From the NCBI GenBank assembly GCA_020634455.1, contig JACKBQ010000001.1, positions 3,968,001-4,032,000 on the forward strand: a stretch of DNA of 64,000 nucleotides. Direction: 5' to 3'. Of this stretch, positions 17,929-26,238 are shown piece by piece. Position 1 is the first letter of the stretch; each line of letters starts with the position of its first letter. The stretch is from Ardenticatenaceae bacterium (GTDB lineage Bacteria > Chloroflexota > Anaerolineae > Promineifilales > Promineifilaceae). Below the pieces are notes generated by a model, which was not told the origin of the DNA, ran no database searches, and saw nothing but the letters and a program-made list of their open reading frames with translations. A program made the translations under genes and the position numbers.

Positions 17929-19500
17929 TCAGATAACGCGGCGGCGTACGTTGGCGCTCAGGTAGTCGAGCAGCGAGACGACGATGGCGATGGCCAGCAT
18001 CATGACGCTGGCTTCGCGGTAGCGCAGCAGGCGCACACTTTGGCTGAGCAAGAAGCCAATGCCGCCACCACCCACAAAGCCGATGATGGTGGACATGCGC
18101 ACGTTGATGTCCCAGCGGTAGAGGGTGTAGGCGATGTACGGGGGGATAATTTGGGGAATGACGGCAAAGACAATCATTTGCAGCCGGCTGGCTCCAGTGG
18201 CGTTTATCGCCTCGATGGGGCCGTCGTCAATGCCCTCGATTTGCTCGGAGAATAGCTTGCCCAGGGCGGCGATGGTGTGCAGCGTCAGGGCCATGACGCC
18301 CGCAAACGGCCCCAGCCCCACCCAAACCACAAATATGATGGCCATGATGAGCGGCTCGATGGAGCGCAAGGTGTTGAAGATGGCGCGGGCGATGGTGTAG
18401 AGGCCAAAGCCGATGCGAAACGGCCGTTTCGGAGCCAGCAGCAGCGATCCCACCGCCAAAATCCCACCACCCGCCAGCGCCGGAATCGTGGTCCAGTTGG
18501 CCGGGCTGTCGAACTGGTACAGCCAGTTCAAAATGGTACCGCTACCGAAGATGAAAACGGCCGTTCCCAAAAAGGTGAATACGGCCGTAACCAATCGCGC
18601 CGGAGTGCCGGTGAGCCGCAAAATCGCTTCTTGCCCGTAGCGGCTGCCCAGCAGCATGGCAATCATTGCTCCCAGCAGCGCGGTCACGGCGGGTAGCGCC
18701 AGACTGATCAAATCGCCCATCACTTTAAAAAAGTTGCCCACAAAGCTGAAATTTATGGAAAACAGCCCGACGTTAAAAGCGGCCGCATCCAGTTGATCTG
18801 CCAGCCAAAGGCCGCTCACCTGGCTCAACGCCGCCAGCTGGGCCAGGGCAAACAGCGCCAGCAGCACCAAAAAGACGAGTTCGGCGATGGCAACGGCCGT
18901 TCCCCTGGAATCTCGCCGCGTTGTGGTAACGAGGGGCGGGCCAAAGCGCACCACCGCCCAGCCCAGCGCCAGCGTGGCCACGAAAATTCCCAGCGTCAAA
19001 GCAGGTTGGGCGCTAAACGTCGCCGCCAGCGCCACCATTTCGCGTGCCCCCAGCCAGGCAAGCCCACCGCCAACCGGCAGCAGCGCCAGCGCCAGCATAA
19101 AGCTGGCCAGCGGCGAGGTCACCTCCAGCATCAAATTTCGTGCCGCCAAAAAGGAAACTGGTACTGCCAAAATTGTGCCAATGGTGGTGGCCAGCAGCGC
19201 CATAAAAATCGTTTCCATGATCAGGTTCAGCGTGTTGACGGTGGTTTCCGTCAGGCTAAACGACTCTGATTCTGGCACAAACAGCGGGTCAATAATGTCT
19301 GGATTCGTGATGTCTGGGTCGGCCAAAAAGCGCAACACGCCGACCAACTGCGTCTGGCGATTTTCCGAGCGCATCTTTTCCAGGTCAATTTCCGTCACCT
19401 GCACGGCGATGGCGTACAGCAAAAAGAGCAGTACAAAGGCCAAAAAGGTTTGCAAAGCTTGCCGGGCGGGTGTTTTTTCGTCTCGTTTAAGTGTCGTCAT
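17929..19500 (-). CDS. phnE: Phosphonate-type ABC transporter permease PhnE (first copy)
   Basis: A 523-residue permease, about twice the length of E. coli PhnE. The N-terminal helix (about 18-35) is followed by a short outer loop and a multi-helix core. The end carries the ATPase-coupling EAA-like loop with DDGPIEAINATGAS and the family block YRWDINVRMSTIIGFVGGGG. Extra helices between the two halves explain the length. It pairs with the second phnE upstream to form the channel served by PhnC and PhnD. No Shine-Dalgarno site is visible. Confidence 0.9.
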   Translation of the reverse strand: MTTLKRDEKTPARQALQTFLAFVLLFLLYAIAVQVTEIDLEKMRSENRQTQLVGVLRFLADPDITNPDIIDPLFVPESESFSLTETTVNTLNLIMETIFMALLATTIGTILAVPVSFLAARNLMLEVTSPLASFMLALALLPVGGGLAWLGAREMVALAATFSAQPALTLGIFVATLALGWAVVRFGPPLVTTTRRDSRGTAVAIAELVFLVLLALFALAQLAALSQVSGLWLADQLDAAAFNVGLFSINFSFVGNFFKVMGDLISLALPAVTALLGAMIAMLLGSRYGQEAILRLTGTPARLVTAVFTFLGTAVFIFGSGTILNWLYQFDSPANWTTIPALAGGGILAVGSLLLAPKRPFRIGFGLYTIARAIFNTLRSIEPLIMAIIFVVWVGLGPFAGVMALTLHTIAALGKLFSEQIEGIDDGPIEAINATGASRLQMIVFAVIPQIIPPYIAYTLYRWDINVRMSTIIGFVGGGGIGFLLSQSVRLLRYREASVMMLAIAIVVSLLDYLSANVRRRVI

Positions 19501-19514
19501 AATTTTTGTTATTT

Positions 19515-19573
19515 GCCACAGAGGTCACAGAGAAAAAAGAGAAAATCTCTAAAACCTCTGTGTCCTCTGTGGC
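19515..19573. repeat. Intergenic hairpin repeat (CCACAGAGG family)
   Basis: GCCACAGAGGTCACAGAG pairs with CTCTGTGTCCTCTGTGGC. It fills the whole gap between the two phnE genes. Confidence 0.8.
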
Positions 19574-19580
19574 CAAAATC

Positions 19581-21251
19581 TTAAATGATCCGGCTGCGCA
19601 CGCGGGCGCTGATGTTGTCCAAAACCACCACCACAATGGCGATGGCGATCACCATGACGCTGGCGCGGGTGTACAAAATCTGGTTAATATTGCGCTGTAG
19701 CACAAAGCCAATGCCGCCACCACCCACAAAACCGATGATAGTAGACATGCGCACGTTGATGTCCCAGCGGTAGAAAATGTAGGCGATGTAATGGGGCGTT
19801 ACTTGCGGCACCACGGCGTACACAATCCGCTGGAGCTGGCTGGCACCGGTGGCGGTAATCGCCTCAACCGGCCCTTCGTCAATGTTTTCTACTTCTTCAG
19901 AGAACAGCTTGCCCAAATCGGCCATGGAGTGCAGGGTGAGGGCCATGATGCCAGCAAAGGGGCCAAGTCCCACCCACACCACAAAGACGAAGCCCATCAT
20001 CAGCGGTTCGATGGAGCGGACGGCGTTGAAGATGGTGCGGGTAACGTTGTAGATGACCAGGCCGATGGGGTAATGGTGCTTGGCCGGGGCGCGTAACGTC
20101 CACAAGGCGGCAATCAGCCCCAGAACCAGGCCGGGCCAAATGGTGAGGCCAAGCTGCTCTCCAAGGCTTTCTGGCACAAATTCGCGGATGCCGAGCAGAT
20201 TGACCCACACCAGCGCTAAAGCCAGGAGGATGGTGAGTACGGCCGTTCCCACCCAAGTCGTCACAAACGTCACAATGCGTACGGTGCTGGCCGAGGCGCG
20301 CATGGTGAGCTGCTGGCCAAACCTGCTGCCGATGGAGGTGGCTGCAAATGCGCCAATACCGCCCAGCGTCAGCGGTAGCAGCAAGAAAACCAGCTGAATC
20401 AGCACAAAAATAAAGTTCCCCACAAAGCCCAGTGCGTTCAGGCTGGTTTGCAGTGATGGCAAAAACGTGCCATCCAGGCTTAAAATGGGGCTGACCAACA
20501 GCCGACCCAGCCAAAACGCTCCGCCGCCCAAAGCTGGCAGCAAAATAATGCCAGACATGATGCCGCTCATCGGCGCTTTGACGTTTTGCATTAGGTTCCG
20601 CGCCGCAAAAAACGAAAGCGGAATGGAAAGCAGCGTGCCGATGGTAGAGGCCATCAGCGCCATCAGGACGGTTTCTACGATTTTGTCCAGCGCCTCGTAA
20701 GTGGTGTCGCTGAGACCCACAATCCTGCGGTCAACCACCTCCACCAACTCTAGTGTTTGTGGCTCTTCGCTGGGGCGCACGTCGGGCATGGTGAAGGTGA
20801 CGGCCACTTCGCCCGTATTGCTTGCCTTCAACTCAGCTACCCGGCGCGTGGAGGTGCTGCCGAGGGGTGTCCAGGCAACTAGAATTTCTGCATTGGGCAA
20901 AAATCCGCTGCCGGTGATGGTCACGGAATCCTGGGTGGTGGTGACACAGTTGGGCACCATCAGCAGCTGCCGCCCTTCGATGTTCACCTGGGAGCCTTTG
21001 ATCTCTTCGGGGCAGGGCATACGCAGGGAAACGGCCGTACGCCGTGTTTCCGTCTCGTAGGCAAAAATATCGGGCCGGGCAAAGCTGCGAATGAGGCCTA
21101 CCAGATTTTCTTGCCGCTGCGGTTCCAGCGGCTCTTGCAGGTTCACCTTGGTTATTTGCAGCCCGTAGGCGTATAGCAAAAATAGTGCCAGAATGATAAC
21201 GGCCGTTTTCCAAACTTTGGGGGAACGGCCGTTCTTTTTCTCATCTTTCAT
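19581..21251 (-). CDS. phnE: Phosphonate-type ABC transporter permease PhnE with extracytoplasmic insert (second copy)
   Basis: A 556-residue permease homologous to the neighbouring copy in its core (EGPVEAITATGAS, YRWDINVRMSTIIGFVGGGG). Between the first helix (about 14-32) and the core lies a soluble insert of about 130 residues (about 65-190). Its segment DSVTITGSGFLPNAEILV looks like an Ig/IPT-type beta-sandwich and would face outward. Such a domain is not usual in PhnE. It may help dock the binding protein PhnD; this is inference. The two copies probably form a heterodimer. Confidence 0.88.
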   Translation of the reverse strand: MKDEKKNGRSPKVWKTAVIILALFLLYAYGLQITKVNLQEPLEPQRQENLVGLIRSFARPDIFAYETETRRTAVSLRMPCPEEIKGSQVNIEGRQLLMVPNCVTTTQDSVTITGSGFLPNAEILVAWTPLGSTSTRRVAELKASNTGEVAVTFTMPDVRPSEEPQTLELVEVVDRRIVGLSDTTYEALDKIVETVLMALMASTIGTLLSIPLSFFAARNLMQNVKAPMSGIMSGIILLPALGGGAFWLGRLLVSPILSLDGTFLPSLQTSLNALGFVGNFIFVLIQLVFLLLPLTLGGIGAFAATSIGSRFGQQLTMRASASTVRIVTFVTTWVGTAVLTILLALALVWVNLLGIREFVPESLGEQLGLTIWPGLVLGLIAALWTLRAPAKHHYPIGLVIYNVTRTIFNAVRSIEPLMMGFVFVVWVGLGPFAGIMALTLHSMADLGKLFSEEVENIDEGPVEAITATGASQLQRIVYAVVPQVTPHYIAYIFYRWDINVRMSTIIGFVGGGGIGFVLQRNINQILYTRASVMVIAIAIVVVVLDNISARVRSRII

Positions 21252-21267
21252 GGGAATCTCTTTGAAG

Positions 21268-21315
21268 GCGGTGAACCGTAATCGGTTTTACCGTTTACTG
21301 TTTACCGATTACCGC
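21268..21315. repeat. Intergenic hairpin repeat (ACCGATTACCG family)
   Basis: GCGGTGAACCGTAATCGGT pairs in part with TACCGATTACCGC. The same words recur in a longer tandem arrangement at 47882-47970. It lies between phnC and phnE. Confidence 0.75.
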
Positions 21316-22067
21316 TAACCAATCCGTTCCGCTTCACGGCCGTAAATTTCAATAAATTTCTCGTCATCAATCTCTTTGGGCGTGCCATCAAACACCAGCT
21401 TTCCCTGGTTCAAGGCAATTGCCCGCGTGCTGTATTGCTGCACCAAATCCAAAAAGTGCAGGCTGCACAACACCGTGATTTTATCTTCACGGTTGATCTG
21501 TTGCAGATGGCGCATGATGCTGTGGGCCAGCGCCGGGTCCAGGCTAGCCACTGGCTCGTCGGCCAGGATCATTTTCGGCTCTTGCATCAGGGCACGGGCA
21601 ATGCCCACCCGCTGCCGCTGGCCGCCGCTCAGTTCGTCGGCTCGATTATCGGCCTTGTCGCCAATGCCCACACGGGCCAGGCTGGCGTGCGCCCGCTTAA
21701 TGTCCGCTTCGGGAAAACGACCCAAAATACTGGCAATGGGACTGGTGTATCCTAAACGGCCGCTCAGCACATTGGTTAGCACCGAGGAGCGATTGACCAG
21801 ATTGAAATGCTGGAAAATCATGCCAATTTGGCGACGTGCCCGGCGCAGTTCCTCGCCAGACACTTCAGACAACTCAATGCCGTTCCACCAAATCTGGCCA
21901 GAGGTTGGTTCGATGAGCCGATTTATGCAGCGCAGCAGCGTACTCTTGCCAGAGCCGCTCAAGCCAATAACCGCCACGAATTCGCCATCCGGCACCTCAA
22001 AACTGACATCTTTCAGCGCAACCGTGCCGTCTTCATAAACTTTTGTTAGATTTTGGATTTTTAACAT
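21315..22067 (-). CDS. phnC: Phosphonate-type ABC transporter ATP-binding protein PhnC
   Basis: Start set at 22067, giving MLKIQNLTKVYEDG; the longer frame would run through the upstream terminator. The 250-residue ATPase has Walker A GLSGSGKSTLL near residue 38, the Q-loop FQHFNLV, the signature LSGGQRQRVGIARAL near 148, Walker B MILADEPVASLDP, and an H-loop histidine in CSLHFLDL. PhnC-specific wording (FQHFNLVNRSSVLTNVLSGRLGY) supports the subfamily. Confidence 0.94.
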   Translation of the reverse strand: MLKIQNLTKVYEDGTVALKDVSFEVPDGEFVAVIGLSGSGKSTLLRCINRLIEPTSGQIWWNGIELSEVSGEELRRARRQIGMIFQHFNLVNRSSVLTNVLSGRLGYTSPIASILGRFPEADIKRAHASLARVGIGDKADNRADELSGGQRQRVGIARALMQEPKMILADEPVASLDPALAHSIMRHLQQINREDKITVLCSLHFLDLVQQYSTRAIALNQGKLVFDGTPKEIDDEKFIEIYGREAERIG

Positions 22068-22103
22068 GTGAGACCCTAAGGGTTTATCGCAAGAAATACG
22101 AGG

Positions 22104-22146
22104 AAAAATCAAGAAGCCGGGCGAACCAATTGGTTTACCCGGCTTC
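22104..22146 (-). terminator. Terminator/attenuator between phnD and phnC
   Basis: On the minus strand GAAGCCGGG pairs with CCCGGCTTC; the loop contains the palindrome AACCAATTGGTT and TTGATTTTT follows. Partial termination here would give more binding protein than ATPase and permease, a common arrangement in ABC operons. Confidence 0.8.
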
Positions 22147-22167
22147 CTCAAAGTGAAAAATTAACGA

Positions 22168-23358
22168 TTAGCCGCCGAGAATGTCTTCTTCGGTGATACC
22201 TAAGAAGTCCATTGCGGAGCGTACTGGATCATAGAAGCCATCGGTGACAGCTTCCAGGCCGGTCCAGTTGTAGAACTCTTCAGAGCAGATGGATTGGGCA
22301 CAAGCCTCAGAAGCCGTGAAATCAATCAGCGCGTCTACGATGTTGTTGGCTGTATTCAAGGGGAACTCAGGGCCGAAGGAAACGGTATCGTTCGGGATTT
22401 GAGCGGTAATAGCCAAAATACGGGTGTTGTCGAAGATGTCTGGTGCGGTATCAGAAACGGAGGAGCGAGCATCCAAAACGCGGTAACCGCCATCGGCCGG
22501 GTCGCCATTCACAAAGGTGCGGCCTGCGTCGTTGCGCACTGGGCTGACGCCAGCTTCACGCCAGATTTCCGGATCGTCTACGCCGTAAGTCCAGGCACGT
22601 GCGTAGTTAGGCAGCAGCGGTGGGCTGAAGAAGGCGGTGGCGAACTCACACTCGCCATTGTAAACGCCCAGCATGGAGTTGTTATGGGAACCAGTTTCTA
22701 CAATTTCACCGGGCGTAATACCCAATTCGGCAAACTGGGCGCTGGGGTAAAGATAGCCAGAGGTGGAGCCAAAGTCGGGGATACACCAGGTAGCGCCTTC
22801 CAAATCTGCCAAGGATTCTGCTGGGCTATCCATTGGCACAACATATTGGGCAGCATACCAGGAGAGGCCAAAGCGAACGGCCGCAGCGCCAACGGTTACA
22901 CCACAACGGTTGTTGGCCAAAACGTAGCCTTGTGCTGGAATGAAGCCAATCGTGTCGTCGGGGGAGGCACACATTTCTTCGATGGTGGCGGCGTAGCTAG
23001 TTGGTACGCTTACCTCAAAATGCAAGCCAGTGGCTTCGGTAAGGGCATTGGCTAAAACCTCGCCACCAGAGACGATTTGGTCCACTTCTACGGAGGGGAC
23101 AAACACGACTTTGATGGGGCGTTCTTCAGAACCCAGGGCCGCTTCTTCTACCATAACTTCTTCAATCACGGTTTCGGTTTCGGTGACAATGCGTGTTACT
23201 TCCACGGGCACTTCAACTTCGGTTTCCACGGGCACTTCAACTTCTGTGGTTTCGGTAACGACGCGGGTTACTTCAACAGTTTGGGGGGCGCAGGCAACAA
23301 TGACTAAAAGGAGCAGGGACATACCGATTAAAAGTTTGAGACTAAAGCGTGTTTTCAT
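22168..23358 (-). CDS. phnD: Phosphate/phosphonate-type substrate-binding lipoprotein PhnD
   Basis: A 396-residue lipoprotein: signal peptide, lipobox LVIVACAP with Cys near residue 23, then a 45-residue repetitive tether rich in Glu, Val and Thr (for example VEVPVETEVEVPVEVTRIV). The binding domain starts near residue 80 (IKVVFVPSVEVDQIVSGG) and matches the PhnD/PtxB family. The ligand could be a phosphonate, phosphite or another anion; no C-P lyase genes are near. AAGGAGG lies just before the ATG, and a clear promoter is upstream. Confidence 0.9.
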   Translation of the reverse strand: MKTRFSLKLLIGMSLLLLVIVACAPQTVEVTRVVTETTEVEVPVETEVEVPVEVTRIVTETETVIEEVMVEEAALGSEERPIKVVFVPSVEVDQIVSGGEVLANALTEATGLHFEVSVPTSYAATIEEMCASPDDTIGFIPAQGYVLANNRCGVTVGAAAVRFGLSWYAAQYVVPMDSPAESLADLEGATWCIPDFGSTSGYLYPSAQFAELGITPGEIVETGSHNNSMLGVYNGECEFATAFFSPPLLPNYARAWTYGVDDPEIWREAGVSPVRNDAGRTFVNGDPADGGYRVLDARSSVSDTAPDIFDNTRILAITAQIPNDTVSFGPEFPLNTANNIVDALIDFTASEACAQSICSEEFYNWTGLEAVTDGFYDPVRSAMDFLGITEEDILGG

Positions 23359-23444
23359 GGTTTCCTCCTTAAAAACACAAGGGGAGTGCCCACTGGTATT
23401 GCAAGGTGCAGGATGTGGGCGTGATGATGGGTAAAGGTATCAAA

Positions 23445-23472
23445 ATTATATCATGGGGCTAAAAGGTGACAA
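23445..23472 (-). promoter_or_regulatory. Promoter of the phnDCEE operon
   Basis: On the minus strand TTGTCA (23467-23472), 16 bases, then TATAAT (23445-23450) with an extended -10 TGa in front. The leader of about 80 bases contains GCCCAC pairing with GTGGGC (about 23384-23420), a possible regulatory stem. Confidence 0.7.
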
Positions 23473-23493
23473 ATTAGTAATTTTTGGAGGAAG

Positions 23494-23531
23494 AAAAAGG
23501 GCAAAACGATTCAATCATTTTGCCCTTTTTT
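23494..23531. terminator. Bidirectional terminator after the sugar-binding protein gene
   Basis: AAAAAGGGCAAAA pairs with TTTTGCCCTTTTT over a short loop. On the minus strand it follows the sugar-binding protein gene and separates it from the phn promoter. Confidence 0.85.
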
Positions 23532-23580
23532 GAGAGCAGATGGTAGGGAGCTGCTATTTTCCGTCACCTGCAAGGTTCAT

Positions 23581-25095
23581 TTAGTTACCTAATTCTTCTA
23601 GTCGTTCTTGTTGCAGCTCATTAGCTTCTATGGTCAATTCATCAAGCGTGGATTGTATATCAGCACCCTGAATAATGGCGTTGTAAGCTTCTGAAGCGGC
23701 AACTCGGACATCGTTATATGATATTAGTTGAGGTTCAAACTTGCCATATTGCAGCAAGTCCAAGGCCGTAGCCCAGACCGGATTCTGTTCGTTGTAATCA
23801 CCCAAGAGCTCAACCGTACCAGAGTTAGTGGGGAAGTAATTGCTGGCTTCTACCCAACGGGCTTGGATTTCTGGCGTGGTGAACCACTTAACAAACTCCC
23901 AGGCTGCTAATTGCTGTTCTGGCGTTGTTTTTACAATCATTACATCACCACCGTAGATGTTCACTATTGGATCAGCGGTAGTGTGGGGAATGGGGGCTAC
24001 TGCATACTCGTCTGGTTCCATACCAGCTTCTTCAGCAACCGTGGCAAAGTCACCAATATAGAATGGGATACCGGAGCTAGAACCCATGGAGAACAGCGCA
24101 TTGCGGGAAGCAACTTCTGGGTTCGGGAAACCATCGAAGAAGTAAGCGCATACCAAACCATCTTCACCAGGGGTTGCCAATTCAACTAGCATCTCCATGG
24201 CCTGGACGGTTGCATCGCTGTTATAAACATATTCCGTTCCATCTGCACTTAATACATCACCACCATAAGCAAATGTCCAGGCGGCCAAAGCAGAGGCATC
24301 GTCACGCAAAACGTAGCCTCCTACGCCACTCTCGCTGGCGGCGGCAGCAGCACAGGACATTTCTACGAACTCTTCTGGGGTGGCTGGTGGGGCATCGTAC
24401 CCCAATTCTTCTAGGTATGTTTTATTGTAATGCAGTAGTTCAATCGAACGGTTCGGTGGGAAGCCTAAACGCTGATTATCGAAACTCGCATGAATACTTT
24501 GGTTGAAAAAGCTCTGGTAGAAAGCAGCCTGTTCTTCTTCTGAAAGACCCCAGTACGAATCGTTTAGATAGTCGTTTAGGTCTACTAATGAGTCATTTAG
24601 CTGATAGCTAGCCTGATCATTTTGATAGCCAACAACCAATGCGGCAGGGATTTCTCCAGAAGCGATGCTTGCATTTACGGCCGCCCGAATATCATCATAA
24701 CCACCTTGGTTGAATGGTTCAACGGTTATCCCACATTCATTTGTATTATTAAAATCATTTACGATATCAACGAGCATCTCTTCACGCTCGCGACTGTGAT
24801 TATGCCACCAGACAACGGTTTGACCACGGGGGTCTACACCAGCTAATGGACCATCAGTTGCTGGCGCACAGGGGCCCATATCTTCAGCAGCGGTTTCTTC
24901 TGCTGGAGCAGCTTCTTCTTCAGCGGGCATTGCTTCTTCTTCGGCGGGCATTGCTTCTTCTTCAGCGGCCGTTTCTTCTGCTGGAGCAGCTTCTTCCGCT
25001 GGCATCTCCTCTTCAGTTCCACCGCCGCAAGCGACAAGGAACATTGGCACAATTAAGGCCAAAAGCATAAACCATTTCACATATTTTTTAGACAT
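23581..25095 (-). CDS. Sugar-type ABC transporter substrate-binding lipoprotein
   Basis: A 504-residue family 1 extracellular binding protein. It has a signal peptide, lipobox FLVACGGG (Cys near 23), and then a low-complexity acidic tether made of near-identical EEAMPAEE units (about 28-72). The domain body begins near residue 90 (TVVWWHNHSREREEMLVDIV). The NGGYDD-like and helical blocks match glycerol-3-phosphate or oligosaccharide-binding proteins. The ligand is not determinable. The repeat tether is prone to length change by slippage. It is the third gene of the permease operon but may have its own promoter in the 261-base gap. Confidence 0.87.
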   Translation of the reverse strand: MSKKYVKWFMLLALIVPMFLVACGGGTEEEMPAEEAAPAEETAAEEEAMPAEEEAMPAEEEAAPAEETAAEDMGPCAPATDGPLAGVDPRGQTVVWWHNHSREREEMLVDIVNDFNNTNECGITVEPFNQGGYDDIRAAVNASIASGEIPAALVVGYQNDQASYQLNDSLVDLNDYLNDSYWGLSEEEQAAFYQSFFNQSIHASFDNQRLGFPPNRSIELLHYNKTYLEELGYDAPPATPEEFVEMSCAAAAASESGVGGYVLRDDASALAAWTFAYGGDVLSADGTEYVYNSDATVQAMEMLVELATPGEDGLVCAYFFDGFPNPEVASRNALFSMGSSSGIPFYIGDFATVAEEAGMEPDEYAVAPIPHTTADPIVNIYGGDVMIVKTTPEQQLAAWEFVKWFTTPEIQARWVEASNYFPTNSGTVELLGDYNEQNPVWATALDLLQYGKFEPQLISYNDVRVAASEAYNAIIQGADIQSTLDELTIEANELQQERLEELGN

Positions 25096-25108
25096 TTGTC
25101 TTCTCCTC

Positions 25109-25122
25109 GAAACAATTGTTTC
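25109..25122. promoter_or_regulatory. Perfect 14-bp palindrome before the binding-protein gene (possible operator)
   Basis: GAAACAATTGTTTC is a perfect palindrome just upstream of the Shine-Dalgarno site of the binding-protein gene. A second dyad, TTGATCTTCAGATCAA, is at 25188-25203. Either could be a repressor site; no regulator gene is adjacent. Confidence 0.4.
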
Positions 25123-25356
25123 ATTAGAAATTTAATCACAGATTTTGATTCAGAATTTAATTTGTAACTTTCAAAAAACGGGCGTTGTTGATCTTCAGAT
25201 CAAATCAAAGTTAGATAGTTGCCTTTTGTGCATCACCTCCTTGGTTGATCTTCTTTCAGTTATAGTTTTACTGACAAAACCACAGATTTTACAGTTTGAC
25301 GCAGGATGCGCCTGTCGGTTTTCCCAGTAGATTGGCTATGTTCAACGATGTTAAGG

Positions 25357-26238
25357 CTACCCTTTTAATCCAGACCGTGTCATTGCTTCAATGAACTGGC
25401 GTTGCGTAAAAAAGTAAATTACCAAAATCGGTAAGATTGTAATGATGGCTCCCGCCATCTGTAAATGGACAAAACTACCAGCTTCTTGCAGAAAACTTTG
25501 TAGCCCATAAGAAATTGGACGCCATTCTAAGGATCGCGTTACCAGAAGCGGCCAGGCTAGGCTGTCCCAACTACCTAAAAAGCCAAAGAGAGCCAAAATG
25601 AGAATTGGCGCTTTGGAAAGTGGAATAACGATTTGCATTAAATAGCGCAAATGTCCAGCGCCGTCAATTTGGGCTGAATCCCACAGCTCATCTGGGATTT
25701 GCTGAAAGAATTGACGCAGCAAAAAGATGCCGAAAGCGCTGGCCATGAAAGGTACGGTGAGTGCTGGCCAATTATCTATCCATTGAAAAGGCGTTACCTT
25801 GCCCAGCCAGGAAACGGTGAGGAAGTTAGGTACCCAGGTAATCGCCTGGGGTAAAGTTAATGTGGCCAGGAATAATCCGAAAAGAAGATTTTTTCCTGGG
25901 AATTCCATACGGGCGAAGGCGTAAGCTGCCAGAACGCCAAATACCACTTCGCCAGCTACAGTGATGAGGGCAATTTGCAGGCTGTTGAAGAAGAATTCAG
26001 AGAAATCGGCTTCTCGCCATGCTTCTACGTAGTTGGCCCATTGGGGGGTGCTGGGCAAGAAGGTTTGGCTGGTGGCCTCTGTCAGATTCATTAAGGAAAT
26101 GCTGATTGTGGCCAGAAAGGGCACTATGGCGATGATTGCCCCGAGAATTAGCACAGCGTAGGTGAAAAATTTGGCCCAATCAAAACCAGAACGGGCAGGT
26201 TTGGGGGTTTCTCTAGGTACGACGACTTGGTTAGCCAT
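25357..26238 (-). CDS. MalG-type sugar ABC transporter permease
   Basis: A 293-residue permease with about six helices and the conserved EAA loop DELWDSAQIDGAGHLRYLMQIVIPLSKAPI near residue 185. Start set at 26238 (MANQ) behind AGGAAG; it overlaps the stop of the upstream permease by eight bases (ATGGCTAA), so translation is coupled. Forms a heterodimer with the MalF-type protein. Confidence 0.92.
   Translation of the reverse strand: MANQVVVPRETPKPARSGFDWAKFFTYAVLILGAIIAIVPFLATISISLMNLTEATSQTFLPSTPQWANYVEAWREADFSEFFFNSLQIALITVAGEVVFGVLAAYAFARMEFPGKNLLFGLFLATLTLPQAITWVPNFLTVSWLGKVTPFQWIDNWPALTVPFMASAFGIFLLRQFFQQIPDELWDSAQIDGAGHLRYLMQIVIPLSKAPILILALFGFLGSWDSLAWPLLVTRSLEWRPISYGLQSFLQEAGSFVHLQMAGAIITILPILVIYFFTQRQFIEAMTRSGLKG

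Noticed and set aside
22068..22151. Longer N-terminus for PhnC
   Set aside because: It would be coded by the phnD terminator hairpin.
17034..23358. Phosphonate degradation (C-P lyase) operon
   Set aside because: Only transport genes and an IMPase-like phosphatase are present; no phnG-phnM genes.
23359..23444. Riboswitch in the phnD leader
   Set aside because: Only one short stem (GCCCAC/GTGGGC) is seen; no known riboswitch core could be matched.
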